Origin: Oxalobacteraceae bacterium
Lineage (GTDB): Bacteria > Pseudomonadota > Gammaproteobacteria > Burkholderiales > Burkholderiaceae_D
Direction: 5' to 3'
Length of the DNA stretch: 31,460 nt
Assembly (NCBI GenBank): GCA_027485535.1
Contig: JAIXQV010000121.1
Location: 1 to 31,460 of the forward strand
Part shown: positions 1-7,800 of the stretch, one piece after another
How positions within the stretch are numbered: the first letter of the stretch is position 1
How the letters are laid out: the number at the start of each line of letters is the position of its first letter
Notes under the pieces: generated by a model
Told to the model about the DNA's origin: nothing
Seen by the model: the letters and a program-made list of their open reading frames with translations, nothing else
Database searches by the model: none
Made by a program: the position numbers and the translations under genes

Positions 1-12
1 AGGAGCTAACCC

Positions 13-813
13 GTGGCTGATATTCTGAATAAAATTCTCGACGTCAAAGCTGATGAAATCAGTGCTGCGAAAAAACACCAAGACCTCGCCAGCTTGCGTC
101 GAGACGTAGAAAGCAACACCGAATCACAAAGTCAAATCCGCGGTTTCGAGACCAGTCTGCGTGGCAAGATCGGCGCCGGCAAGGCCGGTGTTATTGCCGA
201 GGTAAAGAAAGCCTCACCATCGAAGGGTGTGTTACGCGAAGACTTTCATCCCGCCGACATCGCCGCAAGTTACGCCAAGCATGGCGCTGCTTGTTTATCT
301 GTCTTGACTGATGAGCGATTTTTCCAAGGCGCTCCTGATTATTTGAAGCAAGCGCGTGCTGCGTGCAGCATCCCGGCACTGCGTAAGGACTTCATGATTG
401 ATCCTTATCAGGTGTATCAGGCGCGCGCCTGGGGTGCGGATTGCATCCTACTGATCGTCGCTGCGCTTGATCATGGCCTGATGCGCGAGCTGGAAGCCTG
501 TGCCCATGAAATCGGAATGGATGTGCTGGTAGAAGTCCATGATGCGGATGAGCTTGACGCGGCATTGACGCTGAAGACCGCGCTACTCGGTATCAACAAC
601 CGTAACTTGCGTACGTTTGAAACCACCCTGGATACCACAATCAATCTGCTGCCGCGCATCCCTGAGAATAAGCTCGTGATTACTGAATCCGCAATCCGTA
701 CGCGCGATGATGTCCAGCGTATGCGTGATCATGCCGTACATGCATTTCTCGTGGGCGAGGCGTTCATGCGCGCGCAAGATCCGGGTGCAGAATTGGCGCA
801 GCTTTTCGATTGA
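13..813 (+). CDS. trpC: Indole-3-glycerol phosphate synthase TrpC
   Basis: This enzyme closes the indole ring in tryptophan synthesis, converting carboxyphenylamino-deoxyribulose phosphate to indole-3-glycerol phosphate in the cytoplasm. The 266-residue protein is the usual length for a monofunctional TrpC and a single (beta/alpha)8 barrel. The family signatures are present: EVKKASPSKG (residues 63-72, catalytic Glu and Lys), RKDF (124-127), the GINNRNL strand and the TESAIR phosphate-binding strand near the C-terminus. The start is GTG at 13, placed by an AGGAG box at positions 1-5 with 7 nt spacing. The gene enters at the window edge and is probably the last gene of a trpE/G/D/C-type operon lying upstream. 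It is convergent with mnmC, with a gap of about 38 bp that shows no clear terminator. Confidence 0.97.
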   Translation: MADILNKILDVKADEISAAKKHQDLASLRRDVESNTESQSQIRGFETSLRGKIGAGKAGVIAEVKKASPSKGVLREDFHPADIAASYAKHGAACLSVLTDERFFQGAPDYLKQARAACSIPALRKDFMIDPYQVYQARAWGADCILLIVAALDHGLMRELEACAHEIGMDVLVEVHDADELDAALTLKTALLGINNRNLRTFETTLDTTINLLPRIPENKLVITESAIRTRDDVQRMRDHAVHAFLVGEAFMRAQDPGAELAQLFD

Positions 814-851
814 CCGCATGGCACCAAATCCGGGCCCGCGCCTTTAGCATT

Positions 852-2678
852 TCACTCAACGCCACCACGGATCATGCGTGTCGGGTCCAATCGCTCCACC
901 CAATCACGTCCCATCGGCAGCGGCTCATCACAAATCATCGCTGCCAAAAACTCCGCGCACAGTGGCGCCGTGGTCATTCCGCGTGCGCCATGCCCTAGCG
1001 TCGCGTACAAACCCGGCGCTAAGTTTCCAACCAGCGGCAGACGATCCTGCGTGGTCGCGCGCCAGCCAACTCGACCACTCCTCAGTTGTGAGGCATCGCT
1101 GACAAAGTCTGGTAGCAGGCGCCGCAAGCGTTCGAAATTTTCAATATCGTCAGCGCGCCGAGCCAATGCATCTTCGTCATCATGTTGCAGCGTCGCGCCA
1201 ATCGTATGCAGGCCATCCACCGCCGGCGATACATAACCGTCGCGGCAAATAACCATAGCCAGCGGGTGATCGGCACGCGCAGGTAATTGCGAGAGCTGTC
1301 CTCTGGCTCGGCCCATTGTCAGCCTTGCCGGTGCAAGCCCGGTATCAAATGCGGTAGCAATAATCAACAACGATGTCTCAATCACAGATTCATCTGCCAG
1401 CGTCACACGCCAAGTCTGATCATGACGCTCCACATTACCCACCTTGAGTCCGCTGCGCAGCGTGATCAATGGATGATCAAGCATCGCCTTCACCAGCCGG
1501 GGCGGCGCTACCCAGCCAGCCTCACTCAGAAAAAAACCATCAGCCGCGGTGGGCCAGCCACACAGTTCCTCGGCCGAGGTGACATCCACTGGTTTCAGCC
1601 AGTCTTCGCTTGCGATTGCTGCTAGCTGGGCCATTTTGTCGTGCTTGCGCGTGTCGCGCGCTATACGCAGCACGCCACACCACGCGTGCGGCACCCCATC
1701 AGGATGGCGATTGATCCAACGACGCAGCCAACTGGCGCCTGCCGCAGTGATCTCGGTTACAGGGTTGCCAATCGCACCTAACTCGGGACGAACGATCGCA
1801 ACTGGATTACCCGAGCCGCCAGCAGCGGGCGTCACCTGCTCGATCACTATAACGGCGATACCGCGCCGCGCAAGTTGACGCGCTACGCTCACGCCTGCGA
1901 TACCAGCACCGATGACAATCGCTTCTGTAGGCAGCTCGTCGAGCTCGGCGGTGACCGGCCAATGCGCTGCCAGCGCATCGCGCTTACCGCCGAATCCTGG
2001 TCGCTTCTCGACCACGAAACCCGCATCAACCAATGCGCGCCTGACCGCGCCAGCGACACACCAACTCGCCACTTGCGCCGCCGGCGCGGCCAATGCCGGC
2101 AATTGCGTCAGCAGCGCTTTCGACCACATCTCCGGGTTGCGGTCTGGTGCGAACCCATCCAGGAAAAAAACATCGAAAGGTCCGCGTAGCGCCGGTAGTG
2201 CATCGTTGATATCTGCAAAAACCAGCGTCAGCGTCACCTGATCATCCAGCTCAATCGCATGAAATCCTGACAGCATCGGTGGCCAATGCTTGAGTAGTTG
2301 CTCTGCCAGTGCTTGCAGACCAACACGCCGATGTGGGTCAGCACTGCTCAGCGCATGGTCGAGGGCAGTTCGCAAATCATCGCGCGTGAAGGGATGCTTC
2401 TCGATCGCGACATAATGTAAACGGGCAGTGCCCGCACTCACTCTCAGGCTGTCCCATATCGCAAGAAAATTAACGCCCAAGCCGAATCCTGTCTCAAGTA
2501 CGCGCACGCAGCCTTGCGTATGCCAGCGTTGAGCGACAGCGCTACCTTCAATAAACACGTAATCTGCCTGTCCCCATGCGCCGCTACGGCTAGCATAGGT
2601 GTCGCCAAACTCAGGCGCGTACAAGTGGCCTTCTTCGTCGCAGCGCCATTGCGCTGGTTGAAGCTTGGAATTGAACAT
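852..2678 (-). CDS. mnmC: Bifunctional tRNA mnm5s2U biosynthesis protein MnmC
   Basis: MnmC performs the last two steps of 5-methylaminomethyl-2-thiouridine formation at wobble position 34 of tRNAs. The FAD domain removes the carboxymethyl group and the SAM domain methylates the resulting amine. Both halves are visible in the 608 residues. The N-terminal MnmD methyltransferase (about 1-245) has ETGFGLGVNFL (62-72) and LDGFAPDRNPEMW (173-185). The C-terminal oxidoreductase begins with a dinucleotide-binding fold, GAGIAG at 257-262, and ends with the GARGMTTAPL motif. The length fits the fused family. The start ATG at 2678 gives the expected N-terminus. The gene is divergent from the adhesin-E-like gene (126 bp between start codons) and convergent with trpC. 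Confidence 0.95.
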   Translation of the reverse strand: MFNSKLQPAQWRCDEEGHLYAPEFGDTYASRSGAWGQADYVFIEGSAVAQRWHTQGCVRVLETGFGLGVNFLAIWDSLRVSAGTARLHYVAIEKHPFTRDDLRTALDHALSSADPHRRVGLQALAEQLLKHWPPMLSGFHAIELDDQVTLTLVFADINDALPALRGPFDVFFLDGFAPDRNPEMWSKALLTQLPALAAPAAQVASWCVAGAVRRALVDAGFVVEKRPGFGGKRDALAAHWPVTAELDELPTEAIVIGAGIAGVSVARQLARRGIAVIVIEQVTPAAGGSGNPVAIVRPELGAIGNPVTEITAAGASWLRRWINRHPDGVPHAWCGVLRIARDTRKHDKMAQLAAIASEDWLKPVDVTSAEELCGWPTAADGFFLSEAGWVAPPRLVKAMLDHPLITLRSGLKVGNVERHDQTWRVTLADESVIETSLLIIATAFDTGLAPARLTMGRARGQLSQLPARADHPLAMVICRDGYVSPAVDGLHTIGATLQHDDEDALARRADDIENFERLRRLLPDFVSDASQLRSGRVGWRATTQDRLPLVGNLAPGLYATLGHGARGMTTAPLCAEFLAAMICDEPLPMGRDWVERLDPTRMIRGGVE

Positions 2679-2804
2679 CGGAATGATAAGCAGCGATTTA
2701 ATGACGCTTACTGGAAGGAGCGCAGATCATACAACGCAGGCCATGGGTTAGTGCTTTCAGATTCTCTGGCACACTGCAGTCCATCCTTACCGAAAGAAAA
2801 GAAG

Positions 2805-3185
2805 ATGAAAAAAATCGCCGCCTTGTTGCTACTGTTGACCACGCTTCCCGCTTCGTCACAGGTATGGTTACCCTATGCACAAACCGATAGCGCGACGCTG
2901 TATTTCGACAGTCTGCGAACGCGCAAAATGGGTGATACGGCGTTTGTATGGGATCTTCATGACCTGCAAGCAGAGGCCAAAGACGGCTCCGGTCGAGCAT
3001 ACCGCTCAGTGATGCACGCCACCGAGTATCAATGCCGCATTCGGCAACGTCGTGTGCTGAGTATTCTGCTGCATACCGGGCCAATGGCAACGGGTGCTGC
3101 GGTCGAGGTAGTGACAGCTGGCGATTGGGAAGCAACACCCGCCGATTCAATCGCCGGACGGCTGTTCGAACATATCTGCGAATGA
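2805..3185 (+). CDS. Secreted surface-adhesin protein E-like protein
   Basis: A 126-residue protein with a signal peptide: MKK, then a Leu-rich core, with likely cleavage near residues 16-19 (PASSQ). It is therefore exported to the periplasm or surface. The mature part (W/Y-rich start, Cys77 in an EYQC segment, then RQRR, a late Trp and Cys125 close to the C-terminus) resembles the surface-adhesin protein E family (Haemophilus protein E-like domain). In that family the two cysteines form a disulfide. Many betaproteobacterial members are small uncharacterised periplasmic proteins, so an adhesive role should not be assumed. The start at ATG 2805 is chosen because it begins the signal peptide and follows a GAAAG box. 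An upstream in-frame extension to 2514 would run into mnmC. Confidence 0.75.
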   Translation: MKKIAALLLLLTTLPASSQVWLPYAQTDSATLYFDSLRTRKMGDTAFVWDLHDLQAEAKDGSGRAYRSVMHATEYQCRIRQRRVLSILLHTGPMATGAAVEVVTAGDWEATPADSIAGRLFEHICE

Positions 3186-3323
3186 GACTGAGGGAGTCCG
3201 TGGCGACAACGATCAGTTGAACTCGGTAGCAGCTGCCTACCTTACTCCGCTGCGCAGTTTCAAATTAATGAGGCTAAGCAAGCGACAGGACGCCGCTTGC
3301 GTGGGTATCGTCGAAGATCTTAA

Positions 3324-3731
3324 TTACTGCAGACCGGTATCCGGGCCGGGTGCGATGGCCGATTCCAAGTCGGACCGTACTGGCGCCATTTGTTGGCTTG
3401 CAGCGGCCAGTGCTTGTTGCAACTGGCGCGATAGCTGCGCGATGTCGCCGAGGCTCATTGCGACGCGGCACTCGAGCCTCCCATCGATGCTATCGGATGT
3501 CTTCTGACCGGCGCGCATAGCGCGGGTCATTTCCTCAATGGCACGCTGCTCAACAAAGCCAAAATCAATCAGGACCATGCCCGAGCCGGCCTGCACCGCG
3601 CTGACATTGGATACGATTGCGCGATCGGAGTTGTCACTGGCACGCAATCGCAGCGCTAGCTGCACAGAGGCGGTCTCAGTCGATGCGGCACCGTTGGTGG
3701 CGGGGGTCTTACTAACAAGATTCTGGGACAT
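3324..3731 (-). CDS. DUF3467-like small protein
   Basis: A 135-residue cytoplasmic protein of unknown function with no signal peptide or membrane segment. Its centre (residues about 38-60, with SNVSAVQAGSGMVLIDFGFV) and later RVAMSLGDIAQLSRQLQQAL (89-108) follow the pattern of DUF3467 proteins. Those have a 'SN-x-V-x(n)-FVLDF' strand followed by an 'R-x-x-MSP-x-x-A-x-x-L-x-x-A-L' helix. The N-terminal 20 residues are Ser/Thr/Ala-rich and the C-terminus is Pro/Gly-rich, both probably disordered. The ATG at 3731 is preferred because AAGGAG lies 7 nt upstream. An ATG two codons earlier has only 1 nt spacing. The gene is divergent from the response regulator at 4127 across a 395-bp gap. The family assignment is from pattern memory only. 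Confidence 0.6.
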   Translation of the reverse strand: MSQNLVSKTPATNGAASTETASVQLALRLRASDNSDRAIVSNVSAVQAGSGMVLIDFGFVEQRAIEEMTRAMRAGQKTSDSIDGRLECRVAMSLGDIAQLSRQLQQALAAASQQMAPVRSDLESAIAPGPDTGLQ

Positions 3732-4126
3732 CGGCATTCTCCTTGGGTGAGATGGAAAGGGAGATATTGCCAAGATAGTAATCATCGGGACAAGTACTGG
3801 GCAAGCCGCACCGCAGTAGGCGACAAGAGAACATGTCGGTTGGATGCGACATATCTCAGCGTGCAATCAACGTTTGCTAGTAAGCGCTCCGCCGCGATCA
3901 AGGCAATAGCTGCGTGTCATCAGTCGCAAGCCACGCGACTCAATGGTGCACACCCCATGCATCCCGAGTACCCAGGTGGGTGTCGCGAGGCAAGCATGCC
4001 GCCCATGGCCGCATCGCTTGGCTATTGCGCGCGCAAGCCTACCAATGGCATAAGGGAATGCGGCGCAGATGTACGATGCAGAGCGCCAAATATAATCGCC
4101 ACGCAGGCTTTCCAGTTAACTTATCC
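3732..4126. other. 395-bp divergent intergenic region
   Basis: This gap separates the DUF3467-like gene (minus) and the atypical response regulator (plus). It holds a perfect TATAAT at 4091-4096, described separately. On the minus strand a weak pair, TTGCCC and TACTAT with 18 bp spacing (about 3774-3803), could drive the DUF3467-like gene. Open frames crossing the gap have no ribosome binding site and no recognisable protein features. I see no RNA gene or insertion sequence. Confidence 0.5.
4091..4096 (+). promoter_or_regulatory. -10 element of the response regulator gene
   Basis: A perfect TATAAT lies 30 nt before the ATG at 4127, so a transcript would start near 4103 and have a leader of only about 24 nt. 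No good -35 hexamer is seen 16-18 bp upstream. That suggests either a weak promoter or activator dependence, possibly autoregulation. Confidence 0.45.
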
Positions 4127-4837
4127 ATGCGCATCGCCATTCTCGACAACGACTCTACGCAGCGGGCGCATATGATCGAAATACTGCGAGCGTCCCGCTA
4201 TACCTGCGCTCCAATAGCGCAGATTGAAAAATTACACGCTGCCCCAGATCCGCAAATTGATTTACTGATTCACCATTGGCAGGATCCCATCCAGGCGCAA
4301 CAACAACTCCAGTCGCTACGCCTCGTCCGCCCGACACTGCCGGTGCTACTGTTGATCGATGGTGCGCCGACTTCATTGCTTGCCGAGTCACTGCAAGATG
4401 GACGAACGGATTATCTGGTCAAGCCAGTACGCCGCCATGAGCTATTGCTTCGAGTTCGCGTATTGATGCTTCGTCTAGCCCCCGATACGTTGCAGAGAAA
4501 TATGCTGCGCTTCGGAGCCTATGCCTTCGATCTGCAAGCCAGCGAGGCTTGGCGAGCAACTACGCGGATTGCTCTGACCCAGAAGGAGTTCGACCTCGCG
4601 CTGCTTTTTTTCCGCCATCTTGGTCGGCCGCTATCACGCGCCACCATCCATGAGGCGGTTTGGCCCAAAGAAGCCGAATTCAATTCGCGCACCTTGGACA
4701 CTCATGTCTCTAGGGTACGTAACAAGTTAGACCTTCTCCCCGAGCATGGCTACCGACTGGCCCCGGTCTATGGTTACGGCTACCAACTCGAGTCGCTTGA
4801 ATTTCCTGCCCAAAACACCCCTTCTCAGCAGGTATAA
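4127..4837 (+). CDS. Atypical OmpR-family response regulator with degenerate receiver
   Basis: A 236-residue two-domain regulator. Residues about 1-115 form a receiver-like domain: acidic pair DND at 7-9, LPVLLL strand at 71-76, YLVKP at 96-100 with the conserved Lys99. Residues about 126-222 form an OmpR/PhoB winged-helix DNA-binding domain, with LTQKEFDLALLFF, the recognition helix region SRTLDTHVSRVRNKL and the final GYGYQL hairpin. The strand that normally ends in the phosphorylated Asp reads DLLIHH (45-50), placing His50 at the acceptor site, and the switch Thr/Ser is Ile77. Canonical phosphorylation is therefore unlikely. No histidine kinase gene is nearby. ATG 4127 is chosen because it starts the receiver and follows a -10 box; longer in-frame starts add sequence unlike any receiver. 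The gene stops inside the -10 box of hemA. Confidence 0.9.
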   Translation: MRIAILDNDSTQRAHMIEILRASRYTCAPIAQIEKLHAAPDPQIDLLIHHWQDPIQAQQQLQSLRLVRPTLPVLLLIDGAPTSLLAESLQDGRTDYLVKPVRRHELLLRVRVLMLRLAPDTLQRNMLRFGAYAFDLQASEAWRATTRIALTQKEFDLALLFFRHLGRPLSRATIHEAVWPKEAEFNSRTLDTHVSRVRNKLDLLPEHGYRLAPVYGYGYQLESLEFPAQNTPSQQV

Positions 4838-4838
4838 T
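4833..4838 (+). promoter_or_regulatory. -10 element of hemA, overlapping the regulator's stop codon
   Basis: A perfect TATAAT includes the TAA stop (4835-4837) of the preceding response regulator gene. The predicted start of transcription is near 4845, giving a leader of about 26 nt before hemA. A -35 hexamer is not clear: TTGAAT at 4797-4802 is about 30 bp away, which is too far. The leader is GC-rich and can fold. Confidence 0.5.
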
Positions 4839-4870
4839 CGGGAACGTCGTTCCCCGGGGGAATCCCAAGG

Positions 4871-6154
4871 ATGCAACTGCTCGCCGTCGGGCTCAACCAC
4901 ACCACGGCTCCCGTCTCGCTGCGCGAGAAAGTAGCCTTCCCCGCCGACCAGCTTGGTCAGGCGGTCGCCTCTGCTTGTGCCTGGTTCGGCAACACCAACC
5001 AGCGCCCGTTCGAAAGCGCCATCCTGTCCACGTGCAACCGGACCGAGATCTACGGCGCCAGCGCGAACGACGGTGATATTGAGGCAGTCATCGATCAAAC
5101 CGCGCATTTCGTCGCGGATTTTCACAAGCTGCCTTACGCGGATCTACGCCCTTACCTGTACGCACTACCGCAAGATAGTGCGGTTCGCCATGCGTTCCGA
5201 GTCGCCTCGGGCCTGGACTCCATGGTGCTGGGCGAGCCGCAGATCCTGGGCCAGATGAAAGACGCGGTGCGCCAGGCTGAAGCCGCTGGCGGTCTAGGCA
5301 CCTACCTGCACCAGATGTTCCAGCGCACCTTTGCGGTCGCCAAGGAAGTGCGATCGACCACGGAAATCGGCGCCCATAGCGTATCAATGGCAGCGGCGGC
5401 TGTGCGACTGTCCCAGCGCATCTTTGACGATCTCGCGCAGCAGCATGTGCTGTTCATTGGCGCTGGCGAGATGATTGAATTGTGTATCACGCACTTTGCC
5501 GCACAACACCCCAAGAGCATCACCATTGCGAACCGTACGTTGGAGCGCGCAGAAATACTCGCGCAACGCTTCGGCGGCCGTGCCATGCGATTGGGCGAAC
5601 TACCCGATCAATTAGCGCGTTTTGACGTCGTCGTCTCGTGTACCGCTTCTTCTTTACCTATTATTGGTTTGGGCATGGTCGAGCGCGCGATCAAAATACG
5701 TCGACGCAAGCCGATTTTCATGGTCGATCTAGCCGTACCGCGTGATATCGAGTCCGAGGTGGCACGGCGTAACGATGTCTTCCTGTACACCGTGGATGAT
5801 CTGGGCGCTGCGGTACAAATCGGTGTCGAAAACAGACAATCGGCGGTCGCGCAAGCGGAAACCATTATCGAAACGCGCGTTCAGGCATTCATGCACTGGC
5901 TCAGCACCCGCAACATGGTGCCGCTGATTCAGGATTTGCAGGAAAGTGGCGAGCAAATGCGCCGCGTAGAACTTGAGCGCGCCCGCAAACTCCTCGCCAA
6001 AGGCGAAGATATTGATGCCGTACTTGAAGCACTGTCCAAAGGCTTGACCGCAAAATTCCTTCACGGCCCACAACAGGCGCTCCATAGCGCCGACGCCGAC
6101 GAGCGCGCCAGACTCGCTCAGTTGCTGCCGCAACTATTCCGCACCAAGCGCTAG
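4871..6154 (+). CDS. hemA: Glutamyl-tRNA reductase HemA
   Basis: HemA is the first committed enzyme of C5-pathway tetrapyrrole (heme) synthesis. It reduces Glu-tRNA(Glu) with NADPH to glutamate-1-semialdehyde. The 427 residues match the family. They show the N-terminal MQLLAVGLNHTTAPVSLREK, the catalytic Cys55 in STCNRTEIYG (53-62), DSMVLGEPQILGQ, the NADPH-binding GAGEMIEL, and a C-terminal dimerisation helix region ending in a typical LPQLF. The start ATG 4871 sits after a GGGGGA box about 9 nt upstream; an AAGG also abuts the ATG but is too close to act. hemA is followed after 72 nt by prfA, the same hemA-prfA-prmC order as in Escherichia coli, here with dsbB inserted. Heme and translation-termination genes are therefore probably co-transcribed. 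Confidence 0.97.
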   Translation: MQLLAVGLNHTTAPVSLREKVAFPADQLGQAVASACAWFGNTNQRPFESAILSTCNRTEIYGASANDGDIEAVIDQTAHFVADFHKLPYADLRPYLYALPQDSAVRHAFRVASGLDSMVLGEPQILGQMKDAVRQAEAAGGLGTYLHQMFQRTFAVAKEVRSTTEIGAHSVSMAAAAVRLSQRIFDDLAQQHVLFIGAGEMIELCITHFAAQHPKSITIANRTLERAEILAQRFGGRAMRLGELPDQLARFDVVVSCTASSLPIIGLGMVERAIKIRRRKPIFMVDLAVPRDIESEVARRNDVFLYTVDDLGAAVQIGVENRQSAVAQAETIIETRVQAFMHWLSTRNMVPLIQDLQESGEQMRRVELERARKLLAKGEDIDAVLEALSKGLTAKFLHGPQQALHSADADERARLAQLLPQLFRTKR

Positions 6155-6197
6155 CGGCGCGTATTCGCCGTTACCGCGCGCGGCCACGCATGGCCGC
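6155..6197 (+). other. Tandem GC-rich hairpins between hemA and prfA
   Basis: Two adjacent inverted repeats occupy the hemA-prfA gap. The first is CGGCG (6155-6159) with CGCCG (6166-6170). The second is GCGGCCA (6180-6186), a 4-nt loop CGCA, and TGGCCGC (6191-6197), perfect over 7 bp. No T-run follows either, so they do not look like intrinsic terminators. They may stabilise or pause the transcript ahead of prfA. Confidence 0.45.
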
Positions 6198-6226
6198 TGT
6201 CTCCCTCTCATGTGTCACGTTCCCAA

Positions 6227-7309
6227 ATGAAGCCTTCATTGTTAGTTAAGCTCGAGCAGCTCAAGGAAAGACTCGAAGAAGTCAACGCGCTGTTAGCACA
6301 AGAAAATGCAACGGCCGATATGGACCAGTACCGTAAGCTCACTCGCGAGCATGCTGAGTTGGACCCAGTGGTGGCGCTGCATGCGCTATGGCAGCAGGCA
6401 CAGGAGGATATCCGTGCCGCAGAAGAGATGATGAGCGACCCAGAGATGAAAGTGTTCGCTCAGGAAGAGCTGGCTTCTGCGCAGTCGCGTACCGAGACGC
6501 TCACACGCGAGCTGCAAAGAATGATGTTGCCGAAAGACCCGGACGACGAGCGCAATATCTTTTTGGAGATTCGCGCCGGCACCGGTGGTGATGAATCTGC
6601 CTTGTTTGCCGGCGATTTACTGCGCATGTATACGCGCTACGCTGAACGACAGCGCTGGCAGGCCGAGATGGTGTCAGCTTCACCCTCGGAGCTTGGCGGT
6701 TATAAAGAGGCCATTGTTCGCGTCATCGGACCTGGCGCTTACGCCAGACTGAAATTCGAATCTGGCGGGCATCGTGTGCAACGCGTTCCTGCGACTGAAT
6801 CGCAAGGCCGTATCCACACCTCTGCCTGCACGGTGGCAGTGATGCCAGAAGCTGATGAGATTGCCGACGTCCAGATCAACCCGGCCGACTTGCGGATTGA
6901 TACTTTCCGGGCTTCAGGCGCGGGTGGTCAGCATATCAACAAAACAGATTCAGCCGTACGCATTACCCATCTGCCGACGGGCATTGTGGTCGAGTGTCAG
7001 GATGATCGCAGCCAGCATAAAAATAAAGCACAGGCGATGAAAGTGCTGGCAGCACGTATTCGAGATGGTCAGTTACGTGAGCAGCAAAGCAAAGAAGCGG
7101 CGACGCGTAAATCGCTGGTAGGCTCGGGGGATCGCAGTGAGCGAATTCGTACCTATAATTTCCCTCAGGGTCGATTGACTGACCATAGAATCAATTTGAC
7201 GCTGTACAAACTCGATTACATTATGGATGGCGACTTGGATGAGTTGATGTCATCGCTCAGTTCAGAGCACCAAGCTGACCAACTCGCAGCGCTGTCGGAC
7301 GCCGTGTAA
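6227..7309 (+). CDS. prfA: Peptide chain release factor 1
   Basis: RF1 recognises UAA and UAG in the ribosomal A site and triggers hydrolysis of the finished peptide. The 360-residue protein has the anticodon-like PAT tripeptide (188-190), the catalytic GGQ (233-235) inside SGAGGQHINKT, and SQHKNKAQAM after it. These distinguish RF1 from RF2, which has SPF. ATG 6227 gives MKPS..., the usual RF1 N-terminus. An in-frame GTG at 6212 would add five residues, and neither start has a convincing ribosome binding site. The TAA stop overlaps the ATG of dsbB by one base (TAATG), which implies translational coupling. The Gln of GGQ is methylated by PrmC, encoded two genes downstream. Confidence 0.97.
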   Translation: MKPSLLVKLEQLKERLEEVNALLAQENATADMDQYRKLTREHAELDPVVALHALWQQAQEDIRAAEEMMSDPEMKVFAQEELASAQSRTETLTRELQRMMLPKDPDDERNIFLEIRAGTGGDESALFAGDLLRMYTRYAERQRWQAEMVSASPSELGGYKEAIVRVIGPGAYARLKFESGGHRVQRVPATESQGRIHTSACTVAVMPEADEIADVQINPADLRIDTFRASGAGGQHINKTDSAVRITHLPTGIVVECQDDRSQHKNKAQAMKVLAARIRDGQLREQQSKEAATRKSLVGSGDRSERIRTYNFPQGRLTDHRINLTLYKLDYIMDGDLDELMSSLSSEHQADQLAALSDAV

Positions 7310-7800
7310 TGAAAATCCACCCACTCAGTAAACCGCTGCTTCTGTTGATCGCACTGGCCTGTATCGGCATGCTTGCGGTCGGGCTCTACTTGCAATTGAA
7401 GCTGGAGATGCTGCCCTGCCCGCTTTGTATTTTGCAGCGCTATGCGTTTGCTGCAGTGGCATTGATTGCGCTACTCACAGTAGCGCTGCCGGCGCGACTA
7501 GTGCGTATCGGCGCAGCGCTGACCAGCGTTGCGGCGCTCTGCGGTGCTGGCGTAGCGATCAGGCATCTGTGGGTGAAGGCGCATCCCAGTGTCTCTTGCG
7601 GCATCGATCCATTGGAGACCTCGCTCAACGAGATACTCACCGCGCGCTGGTTCCCTTCGCTGTTCCAAGCGGATGGCCTGTGCACCACTGAGTACGAGCC
7701 TATCCTGGGTCTTTCGATTCCGAGCTGGGCATTGCTCTGGTTTGTTGTGTTTGCTGCGTTGTCAGCACTGATCGCGATATCGCGACACTCTCGCGCATGA
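7309..7800 (+). CDS. dsbB: Disulfide bond formation protein B
   Basis: DsbB is the inner-membrane quinone reductase that reoxidises the periplasmic dithiol oxidase DsbA and passes electrons to ubiquinone. The 163-residue protein has four hydrophobic helices. It has the quinone-proximal CPLC pair (Cys37, Cys40, followed by ILQR) in the first periplasmic loop and a second pair, Cys97 and Cys125, in the second loop. All four essential cysteines are therefore present. It starts in the TAATG of prfA and its TGA overlaps the ATG of prmC in ATGA, so it is tightly embedded between two release-factor genes. No dsbA is nearby. Confidence 0.93.
   Translation: MKIHPLSKPLLLLIALACIGMLAVGLYLQLKLEMLPCPLCILQRYAFAAVALIALLTVALPARLVRIGAALTSVAALCGAGVAIRHLWVKAHPSVSCGIDPLETSLNEILTARWFPSLFQADGLCTTEYEPILGLSIPSWALLWFVVFAALSALIAISRHSRA

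Noticed and set aside
2514..2804. N-terminal extension of the adhesin-E-like gene
   Set aside because: It overlaps the 5' end of mnmC, has no family resemblance, and would bury the signal peptide that begins at 2805.
3914..4126. 71-codon N-terminal extension of the response regulator
   Set aside because: Receiver domains start at the MRIAILDND strand (4127), and a -10 box lies inside the proposed extension.
3747..4175. 142-codon open frame on plus in the gap before the response regulator
   Set aside because: No ribosome binding site, no recognisable domain, overlaps the regulator's start in another frame; composition looks like chance.
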